From positions 62,001-126,000 of the forward strand of contig JAVEZY010000002.1 of the NCBI GenBank assembly GCA_034002745.1: 64,000 nucleotides of DNA. The letters are read 5' to 3'. Positions 8,950-19,062 of the stretch are shown in pieces. Under the pieces are notes generated by a model. The model ran no database searches. It worked only from the letters and a program-made list of their open reading frames with translations, and was not told where the DNA came from. Source of the DNA: JAITWN01 sp034002745. GTDB taxonomy: Bacteria; Pseudomonadota; Gammaproteobacteria; SZUA-140. A program made the translations under genes and the position numbers. How positions within the stretch are numbered: position 1 is the stretch's first letter; the number at the start of each line of letters is the position of its first letter.

Positions 8950-9471
8950 ATGTCCTGGTGGATGTGGCTCACGCTGGCCGGCGTCGGTGGTGCCGTGCTT
9001 GGTTACTTCGTCGGCCGGCTGGGCAGCGCCGGCGTGAAACGATCCCTGCAGCTCGATCAGGATCTGCGGGAAACCCGTCAGGAACTGGAGCGCTACCGCA
9101 CCAGCGTGGTGGAGCATTTCACCACCACGGCGCAGCTGGTCAACAAGCTCACGGACGACTATCGCGCCGTGTACCAGCATCTGGCGCGAGGAGCCCAGGA
9201 TCTGACCGGCGGCCGCACGCCGCAACTCGAGGCCCTGACCCCGAAGGCGCGGCAGGTCGAACACATGCCTTCGCCGCCGCCGCTGGTCGATGAATTCCTG
9301 GAAGATGCGCCGGACGATGGCGTGGCTCCGATCATTCGTCCGGAACCGGAGCTTCGCCCGCAGCGCACGCGGCAGGAAGAAGTCGCGGCGACGGAAGGCT
9401 GGTACGACGATGTGGCGCCGGGCACCGAGGTGCCGGATTACGCGCGCGAGGAACGCAAGACCGGCTCCTGA
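8950..9471 (+). CDS. zapG: ZapG (YhcB, DUF1043) cell-division-associated membrane protein
   Basis: A 173-residue protein with one N-terminal membrane helix (WWMWLTLAGVGGAVLGYFVGRLG) and then a coiled-coil region (LQLDQDLRETRQELERYRTSVVEHFTTTAQLVNKLTDDYRAVYQHLA), which is the YhcB/ZapG signature. The C-terminus is acidic and proline-rich and poorly conserved. In E. coli the protein links division with envelope synthesis. ATG 8950 follows AGGGGGAGA. The last 34 bases overlap the convergent folA 3' end. The 162-base gap before it, shared with divergent pgl, contains no clear element. Confidence 0.85.
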   Translation: MSWWMWLTLAGVGGAVLGYFVGRLGSAGVKRSLQLDQDLRETRQELERYRTSVVEHFTTTAQLVNKLTDDYRAVYQHLARGAQDLTGGRTPQLEALTPKARQVEHMPSPPPLVDEFLEDAPDDGVAPIIRPEPELRPQRTRQEEVAATEGWYDDVAPGTEVPDYAREERKTGS

Positions 9472-9962
9472 GGCTGCGCCACCGGCCCTCTCTCCAGCAC
9501 CACGAAGCGGTACGGCCATTCCGCGCCCTGCCGCTCGCTGCGTTCGACTTCGCGCCACTCATCATCCAGCGCCGGAAATCTCGCATCCCCGTCGAAGTCG
9601 TGATCGATCACGGTCAGGTAGATGCGTCCTGCCCGCGCCAGCGCCTGTGCGTACACTTCCGCGCCGCCGATGACCATGATCTCGGGAGCGGCCGCGCAGG
9701 CGGACAGTGCTTCTTCCAGGCTGGCGCAGACGGTGAAACCCTCGGGAGCCGCATAGCCCGCCTGTCGAGTGATCACCAGGTTGTGACGCTCCGGCAGTGC
9801 GCGTCGCAGCGAATCGCAGGTCTTGCGCCCCATGACCACGGGCTTGCCGATGGTCAGCGCCCGAAAGTGGCGCAGATCCTCTGGCAGATGCCACGGCAGT
9901 TCGCCATCGCGTCCGATGACACGATTGCGCGCCATCGCTGCGATGAGGGAAATCATCGTCAT
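9438..9962 (-). CDS. folA: Dihydrofolate reductase
   Basis: Reduces dihydrofolate to tetrahydrofolate with NADPH. The protein of about 174 residues contains ISLIAAMARNRVIGRDGELPWHLPEDLRHFRALT and VMGRKTCDSL, then IMVIGGAEVYAQAL and the C-terminal YRFVVLERG, all typical of chromosomal FolA. The start is taken as the ATG at 9962 overlapping the thyA stop (ATGA); a second ATG two codons later is also possible. Pairing with thyA is functionally logical because ThyA regenerates the dihydrofolate that FolA reduces. Confidence 0.93.
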   Translation of the reverse strand: MTMISLIAAMARNRVIGRDGELPWHLPEDLRHFRALTIGKPVVMGRKTCDSLRRALPERHNLVITRQAGYAAPEGFTVCASLEEALSACAAAPEIMVIGGAEVYAQALARAGRIYLTVIDHDFDGDARFPALDDEWREVERSERQGAEWPYRFVVLERGPVAQPQEPVLRSSRA

Positions 9963-10753
9963 ACCGCGACCGCGGCGCGGATCGCCGGATGACACTGGTA
10001 TCCTCCCAGCGCGAAATCCTCGTAGACGAACTCAAACAGCCCGGTGCGCGAGGCATTCAAGCCCATGCGCGGAAGAGGCAAGGGATCGCGGGCGAGCTGG
10101 GTGTCGGCCTGTTCCAGATGATTCAGGTACAGGTGCGCATCGCCCAGCGTGTGAATGAACTCGCCCGGCCGCAGGCCCGTCACCTGGGCGATCATCAGCG
10201 TCAGCAGGGCATAGGAGGCGATGTTGAACGGCACGCCCAGAAACACGTCGGCGCTGCGCTGGTAGAGCTGACAGGAAAGCCGGCCGTCGGCGACATAGAA
10301 CTGGAACAGCAGATGGCAGGGTGGCAGCGCCATCCGGTCGATGTCGGCGACGTTCCAGGCGCTGACGATCAGGCGCCGCGAATCCGGATTGTTTTTGATC
10401 TGTTCGACGACCGCCGAGATCTGGTCGATGTGCCGGCCGTCCGGCGTCGGCCAGGCGCGCCACTGGCGGCCATATACCGGGCCCAGTTCGCCCTGCTCGT
10501 CGGCCCATTCGTCCCAGATGGTGACGCCGTGCTCGCGCAGATACGCGATGTTGGTGTCTCCCTTCAGAAACCACAGCAGCTCGTGAATGATGCTGCGCAG
10601 GTGCATCTTCTTGGTGGTGAGCAGCGGAAAGCCGGCGTCCAGATCGAACCTCATCTGATGGCCGAAGACGCTGAGCGTGCCGGTGCCGGTGCGATCCTCC
10701 TTGCGCGTGCCCTGCTCCCGAATGTGGCGGAGCAATGCCAGATACTGCTTCAT
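9959..10753 (-). CDS. thyA: Thymidylate synthase
   Basis: Converts dUMP to dTMP using methylene-tetrahydrofolate. The 264-residue length equals E. coli ThyA. Key elements are RTGTGTLSVFGHQMRFDL, the catalytic cysteine C146 in LPPCHLLFQFYV, and QRSADVFLGVPFNIASYALL. It lies 2 bases after lgt and overlaps folA by 4 bases, giving an lgt-thyA-folA operon; lgt-thyA linkage is widespread in proteobacteria. Confidence 0.97.
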   Translation of the reverse strand: MKQYLALLRHIREQGTRKEDRTGTGTLSVFGHQMRFDLDAGFPLLTTKKMHLRSIIHELLWFLKGDTNIAYLREHGVTIWDEWADEQGELGPVYGRQWRAWPTPDGRHIDQISAVVEQIKNNPDSRRLIVSAWNVADIDRMALPPCHLLFQFYVADGRLSCQLYQRSADVFLGVPFNIASYALLTLMIAQVTGLRPGEFIHTLGDAHLYLNHLEQADTQLARDPLPLPRMGLNASRTGLFEFVYEDFALGGYQCHPAIRAAVAV

Positions 10754-10755
10754 TT

Positions 10756-11559
10756 TCAGAGTCTCCGTACCGAGGCTGTCCCGGCCCGGTGGGCCATGGT
10801 CAGCAAAACGATGCCCGCGATGACCATCGGCAGGGATAGCAGTTGTCCCATGGTGAGCCAGTCCCCGGCGATGAAGCCGAGGTGCTCGTCAGGCATGCGG
10901 GTGAATTCGACCAGAAAGCGGAGGCTGCCATAGCCGGCGAGAAACATGCCGGACACAGCCATCGTGGGGCGCGGCCGCCTCGAGAAGAGCCACAGCAGCA
11001 CGAACAGCAGCAGTCCTTCGAGCAGCGCCTCGTAGAGCTGCGAGGGATGGCGCGGCAGGCCGCCGGCACGCGGGTCTGAAAACACCATTGCCCATGGCAT
11101 CTCGCTGACGCGCCCCCACAGCTCGCCGTTGATGAAGTTGCCGATGCGGCCGGCGCCGAGGCCGATCGGCACCAGCGGTGCCGCGAAATCGGCAACCTCG
11201 AAAAAGCGCTTGCCGGCGAGGCGGGCGAACAGCGCCATGGCGATGATGGCGCCGAGCAGCCCGCCGTGGAAGGACATTCCGCCTTCCCAGATGCGCAGCG
11301 CGCGCAGCGGCTCGGCGACGACCGCGCCCAGATCGTAGAACAGCACATAGCCGATCCGGCCACCGAGCACGGCGCCGAGCGCGCCATAGAAGACCAGGTC
11401 GGAAACCTGGCGCGCATCCCAGCCGCTCCCGGGAACCGCGCGGCGGCGGCCGAGATACCAGGCGGCGGCGAAGCCGACCAGGTACATGAGACCGTACCAG
11501 TGCACGCTCACCGGGCCGATGGCGACGGCGACAGGATCGATGGCGGGATGCTTCAACAC
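10756..11559 (-). CDS. lgt: Phosphatidylglycerol:prolipoprotein diacylglyceryl transferase
   Basis: Inner-membrane enzyme that adds diacylglycerol to the lipobox cysteine, the first step of lipoprotein maturation. The 267-residue protein is almost wholly hydrophobic helices and contains WEGGMSFHGGLLGA (conserved His at about 98) and the Lgt signature GRIGNFINGELWGR (about 137-150). A C-terminal LRFLVEFTRMPDEHLG is also typical. It is first in the lgt-thyA-folA operon. Substrates in this window include the lipoproteins at 27447 and 50639. Confidence 0.96.
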   Translation of the reverse strand: MLKHPAIDPVAVAIGPVSVHWYGLMYLVGFAAAWYLGRRRAVPGSGWDARQVSDLVFYGALGAVLGGRIGYVLFYDLGAVVAEPLRALRIWEGGMSFHGGLLGAIIAMALFARLAGKRFFEVADFAAPLVPIGLGAGRIGNFINGELWGRVSEMPWAMVFSDPRAGGLPRHPSQLYEALLEGLLLFVLLWLFSRRPRPTMAVSGMFLAGYGSLRFLVEFTRMPDEHLGFIAGDWLTMGQLLSLPMVIAGIVLLTMAHRAGTASVRRL

Positions 11560-11596
11560 GATGGCGACCAGTATACCGGGCAGCGCGGCCGCGCGT

Positions 11597-12781
11597 TCAT
11601 GACCTGCCGATGTGCACGATGAAGGTCTTCAGATAGTCGGTTTCGGGAATCGCCGGATGCACTGGATGATCCGGTCCCTGGCGATGCTGCTCCAGGATGC
11701 GCAGATGCAATCCCGCCCGGTTTCCCTCCAGGCGAATCAATCCGCGCAGTTCGTCGGCGGGCAGGTGGAACGAGCATGAGGCGGAGATCAGCACGCCGCC
11801 ATCGCCGAGCAGGCGCAAGGCCGCCCGGTTGATGCGACGATAGGCGCTGAGTCCTGCCTTCGCGTCCTTGCGGCGTTTGATGAAGGCCGGCGGATCAACG
11901 ATCACCAGATCGAAGCGTTCGCCGGCGTCACCGAGTTCGGCCAGGACATCGAAGGCATCGCCGCGCCGGCCGCGCACCTTGTTTTCGACCCCGTTGAGGG
12001 CGGCGTTGCCCTCCAGCTGATCGAGCGCCGCCTGGGATGAATCCACGCAGAGCACCTCCTCGGCGCCCCCGGCCGCGGCCTGGATGCCCCAGGCCCCTGT
12101 ATAGGAAAACACGTCGAGAACGCGGCCGCCGCGGGCATAGAAAGGCAGTCGCGCGCGCCCCAGCCGATGGTCGAAGAACCAGCCCGTCTTCTGGCCGCCA
12201 AGCACCGGAACCTCGAAGCTGCAGCCGTTTTCCTCGATCCGTACACGCTCCGGCGCGCCGGGCGGGGCCTCCACGTACGTTTCCAGTCCTTCCAGCGTCC
12301 GGATCGACGCATCGTTGCGCCAGATCAGGGGCAGGGGGCCAAGCACTTCACGCAGCGCGGCGCTGATCTCCTCACGACGGCATTCCATGCCCGCAGTGGT
12401 GATTTGCCCCACCAGAACATCCCCGAAACGATCGACCACCAGCCCGGGCAGGGCATCGCTCTCGCCATAGACCAGGCGATAGCAGGGCCGATCGAACAGG
12501 CGTTCGCGCAGCGCCAGGGCATGGCGCAGTCGCTCGGTGATCAGCGCCGCATCCAGGCGGATTCCGGGTTCGCGGCTGATCAGGCGGGCGCAGATCAGGG
12601 AATGCGGGTTGGCATAGGCGGTGCCGAGCGGGCGGCCGCGGCTGTCCCTCACCAGCACCAGCTCGCCGGACTTGAGCGCCGTGAGCGGCGAAGCGGCCAC
12701 ATCGACCTCATTGCTGAACACCCAGGGGTGTCCCGCCAGCAGGCGACGCTCTTCGTTTTTCTTGAGTTGCAGGGTCTTCAT
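11597..12781 (-). CDS. rlmI: RlmI-type 23S rRNA (cytosine-C5) methyltransferase
   Basis: SAM-dependent methyltransferase of the class that modifies C1962 of 23S rRNA in E. coli. The 394-residue protein has an N-terminal PUA domain (MKTLQLKKNEERRLLAGHPWVFSNE), a central RNA-binding segment, and a Rossmann domain with VLDVFSYTGAWGIQAA and FDLVIVDPPAFIKRRKDAKAG. The Cys in ISASCSFHL matches the catalytic region. It stands alone, reading toward lgt, with a 203-base gap to the divergent fbp. A CATAAT (12850-12855) in that gap is a weak candidate -10 for fbp. Confidence 0.88.
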   Translation of the reverse strand: MKTLQLKKNEERRLLAGHPWVFSNEVDVAASPLTALKSGELVLVRDSRGRPLGTAYANPHSLICARLISREPGIRLDAALITERLRHALALRERLFDRPCYRLVYGESDALPGLVVDRFGDVLVGQITTAGMECRREEISAALREVLGPLPLIWRNDASIRTLEGLETYVEAPPGAPERVRIEENGCSFEVPVLGGQKTGWFFDHRLGRARLPFYARGGRVLDVFSYTGAWGIQAAAGGAEEVLCVDSSQAALDQLEGNAALNGVENKVRGRRGDAFDVLAELGDAGERFDLVIVDPPAFIKRRKDAKAGLSAYRRINRAALRLLGDGGVLISASCSFHLPADELRGLIRLEGNRAGLHLRILEQHRQGPDHPVHPAIPETDYLKTFIVHIGRS

Positions 12782-12984
12782 AGGGGTCGCGTACGGGAAA
12801 TGGCGCGATGCGAACGCTCGGCCGGGTTTATTTCGATGGCGAATCTTAGCATAATGCCCGCTTCCCGATCATGCGCGCGCGCTCTTCGCGACCCGGTGTC
12901 GACTACGGCCCCAGCACGCAGGATCGAAGAACACCGAGAAATCCCCGCGCCGTCACGGCGCAACGCAAGCGGAGAAACACTTTC

Positions 12985-13995
12985 ATGGCCAGCTTAGGCG
13001 AAACGATCACCCAGTTCATCACCCAGGAGCAGCGGCGCGTCGGCGGAACAGGCGACTTCACCGCCATCCTCAACGATACGGTGACCGCGTGCAAGGCGAT
13101 CGCCAACGCCGTCAACAAGGGTGCGCTCATCGGTGTGCTCGGTAGCGCCGGTCAGGAAAACGTGCAGGGCGAGTCCCAGAAGAAGCTCGACGTCATTTCC
13201 AACGACATGATGATCGAGGCCAACGAGTGGGGCGGTCACCTCGCCGCCATGGCTTCCGAGGAGATGGAGGACATCTACCTCATTCCCGAAGGCTACCCGC
13301 GCGGCAAGTATCTGCTGCTGTTCGATCCCCTGGATGGGTCGTCGAACATCGACGTGAACATCTCGGTAGGCACGATCTTTTCCATCCTGCGCTGCCCGGA
13401 AGGCATCACCAATCCCACTGCTGCCGACTTCCTGCAGCCGGGAACGGAGCAGGTGTGCGCCGGTTATGCGCTCTACGGGCCTGCGACCATGCTGGTGATG
13501 ACCACCGGCCAGGGCGTGAACGGCTTCACGCTCGACCGCAACGTCGGCGAGTTCATTCTGACGCACAGCGACATGCATGTGCCGGAGGATACCCGCGAGT
13601 TCGCGATCAATGCCTCCAACAGCCGCTTCTGGGAACCGCCGGTCCGCCGCTATGTGGACGAGTGCCTGGCGGGCAAGACCGGAGCGCGCGGCGCCGATTT
13701 CAACATGCGCTGGGTGGCGTCGATGGTCGCCGAAGTGCATCGCATCCTCACCCGCGGCGGGATCTTCATGTACCCCAAGGACACCAAGGATCCGAAGAAG
13801 GAAGGTCGCCTGCGCCTGATGTACGAAGCCAATCCGATGTCTTTCATCGTCGAGCAGGCGGGCGGCGTCAGCACCACCGGGCGCGACCGCATCATGGAGA
13901 TCCAGCCGCACGAACTGCACCAGCGCGTTCCGGTCATCCTCGGTTCCCGCAACGAGGTCGAGCGCCTGATCGAATACCATCGGGAAATGCTCTGA
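12985..13995 (+). CDS. fbp: Fructose-1,6-bisphosphatase class I
   Basis: Removes the 1-phosphate from fructose-1,6-bisphosphate in gluconeogenesis and, with phosphoribulokinase (26294), in the Calvin cycle. The 336-residue protein contains the metal-binding signature LLFDPLDGSSNIDVNISVGTIFSI, preceded by LDVISNDMMIEANE, and a C-terminal GRLRLMYEANPMSFIVEQAGG. ATG 12985 is chosen because homology begins with MASLGETITQFI and a purine-rich AAGCGGAG precedes it; an upstream in-frame start at 12871 lacks support. Confidence 0.95.
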   Translation: MASLGETITQFITQEQRRVGGTGDFTAILNDTVTACKAIANAVNKGALIGVLGSAGQENVQGESQKKLDVISNDMMIEANEWGGHLAAMASEEMEDIYLIPEGYPRGKYLLLFDPLDGSSNIDVNISVGTIFSILRCPEGITNPTAADFLQPGTEQVCAGYALYGPATMLVMTTGQGVNGFTLDRNVGEFILTHSDMHVPEDTREFAINASNSRFWEPPVRRYVDECLAGKTGARGADFNMRWVASMVAEVHRILTRGGIFMYPKDTKDPKKEGRLRLMYEANPMSFIVEQAGGVSTTGRDRIMEIQPHELHQRVPVILGSRNEVERLIEYHREML

Positions 13996-14043
13996 AGCAT
14001 TCCCCTTTCTTGGTGGTGACATCCTGTATCCGGCGCCCGGCCT

Positions 14044-14077
14044 TCCCGGACGAATGGCGCAGTCCATTCGTCCGGGA
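14044..14077 (+). repeat. Perfect 14-bp stem hairpin between fbp and gcvT
   Basis: TCCCGGACGAATGG at 14044-14057 is exactly complementary to CCATTCGTCCGGGA at 14064-14077, with loop CGCAGT. No T-tract follows, so it is not a classical terminator on the plus strand. A TATAGT at 14103-14108 (possible gcvT -10) lies 25 bases downstream. It could be a processing or operator site. No glycine riboswitch was recognised in this gap. Confidence 0.6.
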
Positions 14078-14158
14078 CATGGTGTCCGGCCCGCGCCCGG
14101 ATTATAGTATCCGTCCGCGTTCTTTACGCCTGCATCCCGATCCCGAAGAACATTCCAT

Positions 14159-15253
14159 ATGACCACCCGACGGACATCATTGCACCAGGACCATGTGCGG
14201 CTCGGCGCGCGCATGGTCGACTTCGCCGGTTGGGACATGCCGCTGCACTACGGATCCCAGCTCGACGAACATCGTCTTGTCCGCGAGTCCGTGGGCATGT
14301 TCGATGTATCGCACATGCAGGTCACCGATGTGACGGGTGCCGGCGGGCGGGACTTCCTGCGTCGCCTGCTCGCCAATGACGTCGCCCGGCTTGCCTGCGG
14401 CCAGGCGCTGTACTCATGCATGCTGCGCGAGGACGGCGGCGTCATCGATGACCTCATCGTCTATCGTCTGAACGATGACGACGAATATCGCGTGATCACC
14501 AATGCCGGTACGCGTGAAAAGGATATCGCCTGGATGCGGGCGGTCGCGGCCGGCTTCGACACCGTGCTGAATGTGCGCGGCGACGTCGCCCTCGTTGCCG
14601 TGCAGGGGCCGCTCGCGCGTGACAGGGTGCATGGTGTGCTGGGTTCCGAGGTCGCCAGCATCGCGGGAGCGCTCAAGCCGTTCTACGGCGCGCAGGCGGG
14701 CAAACTTTTCGTTGCCCGCACCGGGTACACTGGCGAGGACGGCTACGAAATAATGCTGCCCGCGGACGACGCGCCCGCTTTCTGGCGCCGCCTGCATGAG
14801 GCGGGGGTCGCGCCGGTGGGGCTCGGCGCGCGCGATACCTTGCGGCTGGAGGCCGGGATGTCGCTCTATGGCCAGGAAATGGACGAGACCGTGAATCCGC
14901 TCGAAGCGGGCCTGGGCTGGACCGTCGCCTGGGAGCCGGAGGATCGTGACTTCATCGGCCGCGCCGCTCTCGAGCGCGTCCGCCCGGGAACGACGCGGAC
15001 GTCAAAGGGCCTGGTACTGCTCGACAAGGGCGTGCTGCGCCCGCACCAGAAAGTCATGCTCGGCGACCGCGAGATCGGTGAGCTGACCAGCGGCAGCTTT
15101 TCCCCGGTGCTCGGGCGCGCCATCGGACTCGCCCGCATCGACAAGGACATCGGCGGTGATTGCACGGTCGACGTTCGTGGCCGCCTGCTCGCCGCGCGCA
15201 TCGTCACGCCGCCGTTCGTGCGTCACGGCCGGGTGCGGGTGACGCTCGACTGA
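14159..15253 (+). CDS. gcvT: Glycine cleavage system T protein (aminomethyltransferase)
   Basis: Transfers the methylene group from the aminomethyl-lipoyl arm of GcvH to tetrahydrofolate and releases ammonia. The 364-residue protein begins MTTRRTSLHQDHVRLGARMVDFAGWDMPLHY and contains GMFDVSHM and YTGEDGYEIMLP, plus the late LRLEAGMSLYGQEMDE, all GcvT hallmarks. It is first in a plus-strand operon gcvT-gcvH-gcvPA-tpx-gcvPB. The folate-linked folA and thyA lie about 4 kb upstream. Confidence 0.96.
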   Translation: MTTRRTSLHQDHVRLGARMVDFAGWDMPLHYGSQLDEHRLVRESVGMFDVSHMQVTDVTGAGGRDFLRRLLANDVARLACGQALYSCMLREDGGVIDDLIVYRLNDDDEYRVITNAGTREKDIAWMRAVAAGFDTVLNVRGDVALVAVQGPLARDRVHGVLGSEVASIAGALKPFYGAQAGKLFVARTGYTGEDGYEIMLPADDAPAFWRRLHEAGVAPVGLGARDTLRLEAGMSLYGQEMDETVNPLEAGLGWTVAWEPEDRDFIGRAALERVRPGTTRTSKGLVLLDKGVLRPHQKVMLGDREIGELTSGSFSPVLGRAIGLARIDKDIGGDCTVDVRGRLLAARIVTPPFVRHGRVRVTLD

Positions 15254-15287
15254 CACCTATACGCATTCTCAGAACAAGAGGCTGATC

Positions 15288-15686
15288 ATGAGCGATATAC
15301 CTTCCGATCTGAAATACACCAGCTCTCACGAGTGGGTCGAAGACGAAGGCGATGGCGTGGTGAGAGTCGGCATTACGGATCACGCCCAGGGTTTGCTGGG
15401 CGACATGGTCTATGTGGAGCTGCCCGAGATCGGCCGCAGCGTGGATGCTGCCGAAGAGTGTGCAGTGGTCGAGTCGGTCAAGGCCGCATCCGACGTCTAC
15501 AGCCCGGTTCCCGGCGAGATCGTCGAGGTGAATGAGATGCTGGCGGACAGTCCGGACCTGGTCAACAAGGATCCGTATGGCGACGGCTGGCTGTTTCGTG
15601 TGCAGCTCGCCGAGCACGCCGATCTCGATGCGCTGATGGATGCCGCAGATTACGCCGAAGCCATCGCCGCCGAATCCGACGATTGA
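15288..15686 (+). CDS. gcvH: Glycine cleavage system H protein
   Basis: Lipoyl carrier that shuttles the aminomethyl intermediate among the P, T and L proteins. The 132-residue protein has the family layout: SSHEWVEDEGDGVVRVGIT, GDMVYVELPEIG, and the lipoyl-lysine K65 in VVESVKAASDVYSPV, then NKDPYGDGWLFRV. It lies 34 bases after gcvT and 7 bases before gcvPA. Confidence 0.97.
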   Translation: MSDIPSDLKYTSSHEWVEDEGDGVVRVGITDHAQGLLGDMVYVELPEIGRSVDAAEECAVVESVKAASDVYSPVPGEIVEVNEMLADSPDLVNKDPYGDGWLFRVQLAEHADLDALMDAADYAEAIAAESDD

Positions 15687-15693
15687 TCCCGGC

Positions 15694-17058
15694 ATGCCTT
15701 TCATTCCTCACACGGAAGACGAAATCGCGCTGATGCTGAAGGCGGTCGGCGCGGATGACATCGAACAGCTTTTCGATGAGATCCCGGCCGGACTGCGCGC
15801 GCGTGGTCTGGATGGCGTTCCGGAAGGTCTGTCCGAAATGGCCGTGTCGCGCCTGATGGGCGAGCGCGCTGCGGCGTGCGGCGCGCCGCTGTGCTTCGTC
15901 GGCGCCGGCGCCTACGAGCATCATGTGCCTGCCGCAATCTGGGAAGTGGCGAGCCGCGGAGAATTCTATTCCGCGTATACGCCGTACCAGGCGGAAGCGA
16001 GCCAGGGAACGCTGCAGCTCATCTACGAATACCAGTCGATGATGACGCAGTTGACTGCGCTCGATGCATCCAACGCTTCGCTCTATGACGGCGCATCGGC
16101 GCTTGCCGAAGCGGTGCTGATGGCGGTGCGCGCCAATCGACGTTCGCGCTCGCGACGCATCCTTATGCCGCGCAGTGTGCATCCGGCATACCGCAGGGTC
16201 GTCGAGGTGATGGTGGCCAGCCAGGGCATCACGCTCGAGAGCATCGATTACGATCCGCGCACCGGCGCGATCGACGTTGCGGCTCTCGGCAATGAGCCGG
16301 GCGATGCCGCCGCGCTGGTGGTGCAGCACCCAAACTTCTTCGGTGGACTCGAGGATGTCGATGGTCTCACCGATTGGGCGCATCGTCACGGCATGCTGAT
16401 GGTGGCGGTGTGCAATCCGAGCTCGCTGGCGCTGCTGCGTCCGCCGGGACAATGGGGACAGCAGGGCGCGGACGTCGCCTGTGGCGAAGGCCAGCCGCTG
16501 GGCATTCCGCTTTCCTCGGGCGGTCCCTACTTCGGCTACATGTGCTGCCGCATGGAGCACATCCGCCAGATGCCGGGACGCATCGTCGGACGCACCGTGG
16601 ACCGCGATGGCCGGCAGGGATTCTCCCTCACGCTGCAGGCGCGCGAGCAGCACATCCGCCGCTCCAAGGCGACTTCGAATATCTGCACCAACCAGGGACT
16701 GATGGTGACCGCCGCCACGCAGTACATGGCGATGCTGGGTGCGTCCGGTCTGCGCGACGTTGCAGCCGCTTCGCACGCCAATACGCGCGCCCTGCTCGAG
16801 CGGCTGACCGCCATTCCTGGCGTATCCCGCCTGTTCTCAGGCCCCTTCTTTCATGAAGTCGCCCTGCGCTTCGAGGGTCATCGGACCCGGGACGTACTCG
16901 AGCGCCTTGCCGAAGAGGGCATTCTGGGCGGTTACGCGCTCGGCGAGGACTATCCGGAACTCGGCGAAGCGCTGCTCGTCTGCGCGACGGAAACGCGTAC
17001 CATGGACGATATCGAGCGCTACGCAGCGGTTCTGCGCAGGATACTGAAGGGCGAATGA
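15694..17058 (+). CDS. gcvPA: Glycine dehydrogenase (decarboxylating) subunit 1
   Basis: N-terminal half of the split P protein; with GcvPB it decarboxylates glycine using PLP. The 454-residue length is typical of two-subunit enzymes. The start MPFIPHTEDEIALMLKAVG at 15694 is where homology begins; the frame is open upstream over gcvH. Characteristic segments are GAGAYEHHVPAAIWEVASRGEFYSAYTPYQAE, NASLYDGASALAEA and a GFSLTLQAREQHIRRSKATSNICTNQ block. The split form occurs in many bacteria, whereas E. coli has a single long GcvP. Confidence 0.95.
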   Translation: MPFIPHTEDEIALMLKAVGADDIEQLFDEIPAGLRARGLDGVPEGLSEMAVSRLMGERAAACGAPLCFVGAGAYEHHVPAAIWEVASRGEFYSAYTPYQAEASQGTLQLIYEYQSMMTQLTALDASNASLYDGASALAEAVLMAVRANRRSRSRRILMPRSVHPAYRRVVEVMVASQGITLESIDYDPRTGAIDVAALGNEPGDAAALVVQHPNFFGGLEDVDGLTDWAHRHGMLMVAVCNPSSLALLRPPGQWGQQGADVACGEGQPLGIPLSSGGPYFGYMCCRMEHIRQMPGRIVGRTVDRDGRQGFSLTLQAREQHIRRSKATSNICTNQGLMVTAATQYMAMLGASGLRDVAAASHANTRALLERLTAIPGVSRLFSGPFFHEVALRFEGHRTRDVLERLAEEGILGGYALGEDYPELGEALLVCATETRTMDDIERYAAVLRRILKGE

Positions 17059-17068
17059 CGGGGGTTAG

Positions 17069-17598
<530 letters not shown>

Positions 17599-17602
<4 letters not shown>

Positions 17603-19062
17603 GCGAACTGATTTTCGAACACTCCAGCGCCGGACGCCGTGCCCGCGCCCAGACGCCCGGCACGCCGCCGGCCTGCGATGACATTCCGGCCGCCTGGCTG
17701 CGCCAGGATCCGCCCGGGCTGCCGGAAGTCTCCGAGCTGCAGGTGGTTCGCCACTACACGCGGCTGTCGCAGAAGAATTTTTCCATCGACACCCATTTCT
17801 ATCCGCTCGGCTCGTGCACCATGAAGTACAATCCGCGCGTCTGCAACCGGCTGGCGAGCCTGCCCGGCCTGGCCGGACGTCATCCGCATGCGCCGGAACG
17901 CTTCAGCCAGGGCTTCCTTGCCTGTCTCCACGATCTGCAGGAAATGCTCAAGGCGGCGACCGGCATGAAGGCGGTGTCGCTGACGCCGATGGCTGGCGCG
18001 CAGGGTGAATTCGCCGGCGTGGCGATGATCCGCGCCTATCATCTGTCGCGCGGCGACACGGAGCGCACCGAGATCCTGGTTCCGGATGCGGCGCATGGCA
18101 CCAATCCCGCCACCGCGGTCATGTGCGGCTACCGTGCCCGCGAGATTCCGACCGACGAGAATGGCGACGTCGATATCGAGGCGCTGCGCAAGGCGGTGGG
18201 ACCGCAGACCGCGGGCCTGATGCTGACCAATCCCTCCACGCTCGGTGTGTTCGAGCGGCGCATCCGCGAGATCGCCGGCATCGTCCACGAAGCTGGCGGA
18301 CTGCTGTACTACGACGGCGCCAATCTCAATGCCATTCTCGGTAAGGTGCTTCCCGGCGACATGGGCTTCGACGTCGTGCACCTCAACCTGCACAAGACTT
18401 TCTCGACGCCACATGGCGGCGGCGGTCCCGGCGCGGGCCCGGTCGGTGTCAGCGAGCGCTTGCGTCCCTTCCTGCCGGTGCCGATGGTGACGCTGGAGGA
18501 CGGTAAGTATCGCTGGCTGACCGAGGCGGATTGCCCGCAGAGCATCGGCCGCCTGTCGGCCTTTGCCGGCAATGCCGGCATCCTGCTGCGCGCCTATGTC
18601 TATGCGCGCATGCTGGGACGCGAAGGCATGCAGCGCGTCGCCGACTTCGCCACCCTGAATGCGAACTACATGGCGGTGCGCCTGCAGCAGGCCGGTTTTG
18701 ACCTCGCCTTTCCGCAGCGCCGCGCCACCCATGAGTTCATCGTCACGCTGCGGCGGGAGGCCAAGCGCTTCGACGTCAGCGCGATGGACTTTGCCAAGCG
18801 CCTGCTTGATTACGGCTTTCATGCGCCGACGACGTACTTTCCGCTGCTGGTGCCGGAATGCTTCCTGATCGAACCGACGGAGACCGAGGACCTGGCAACG
18901 CTGGATCGCTTCATCGAGGCGATGGCGCGTGTTCGCGAAGAAGCGGAAAGCGATCCGGATCGCGTGCGCGAGGCGCCGCATACACTGCCCGTACGCCGTC
19001 TGGATGACGTCCGCGCCGCGCGCGAACTGGACGTCGCCTGGCGGGCAGAATCCACCGGCTGA
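17599..19062 (+). CDS. gcvPB: Glycine dehydrogenase (decarboxylating) subunit 2
   Basis: C-terminal half of the split P protein, carrying the PLP site. The 487-residue product starts MSELIFEHSSAGRRA at 17599, overlapping the tpx stop. Motifs include the GSCTMKYNPR segment, PAAHGTNPAT-like PDAAHGTNPATA, and the PLP lysine K266 in HLNLHKTFSTPHGGGGPGAG. The C-terminal YFPLLVPECFLIEPTETE is also typical. An inverted repeat (AGCCGGCG 19063-19070 with CGCCGGCT 19089-19096) follows the stop without a T-tract. Confidence 0.96.

Noticed and set aside
13996..14158. Glycine riboswitch upstream of gcvT
   Set aside because: The gap is short and dominated by one simple hairpin; I see no aptamer-like conserved core.
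15562..16776. Long minus-strand open frame across gcvH and gcvPA
   Set aside because: It lies wholly inside two clear genes; high GC produces long antisense frames. Composition is His/Arg-rich shadow sequence.
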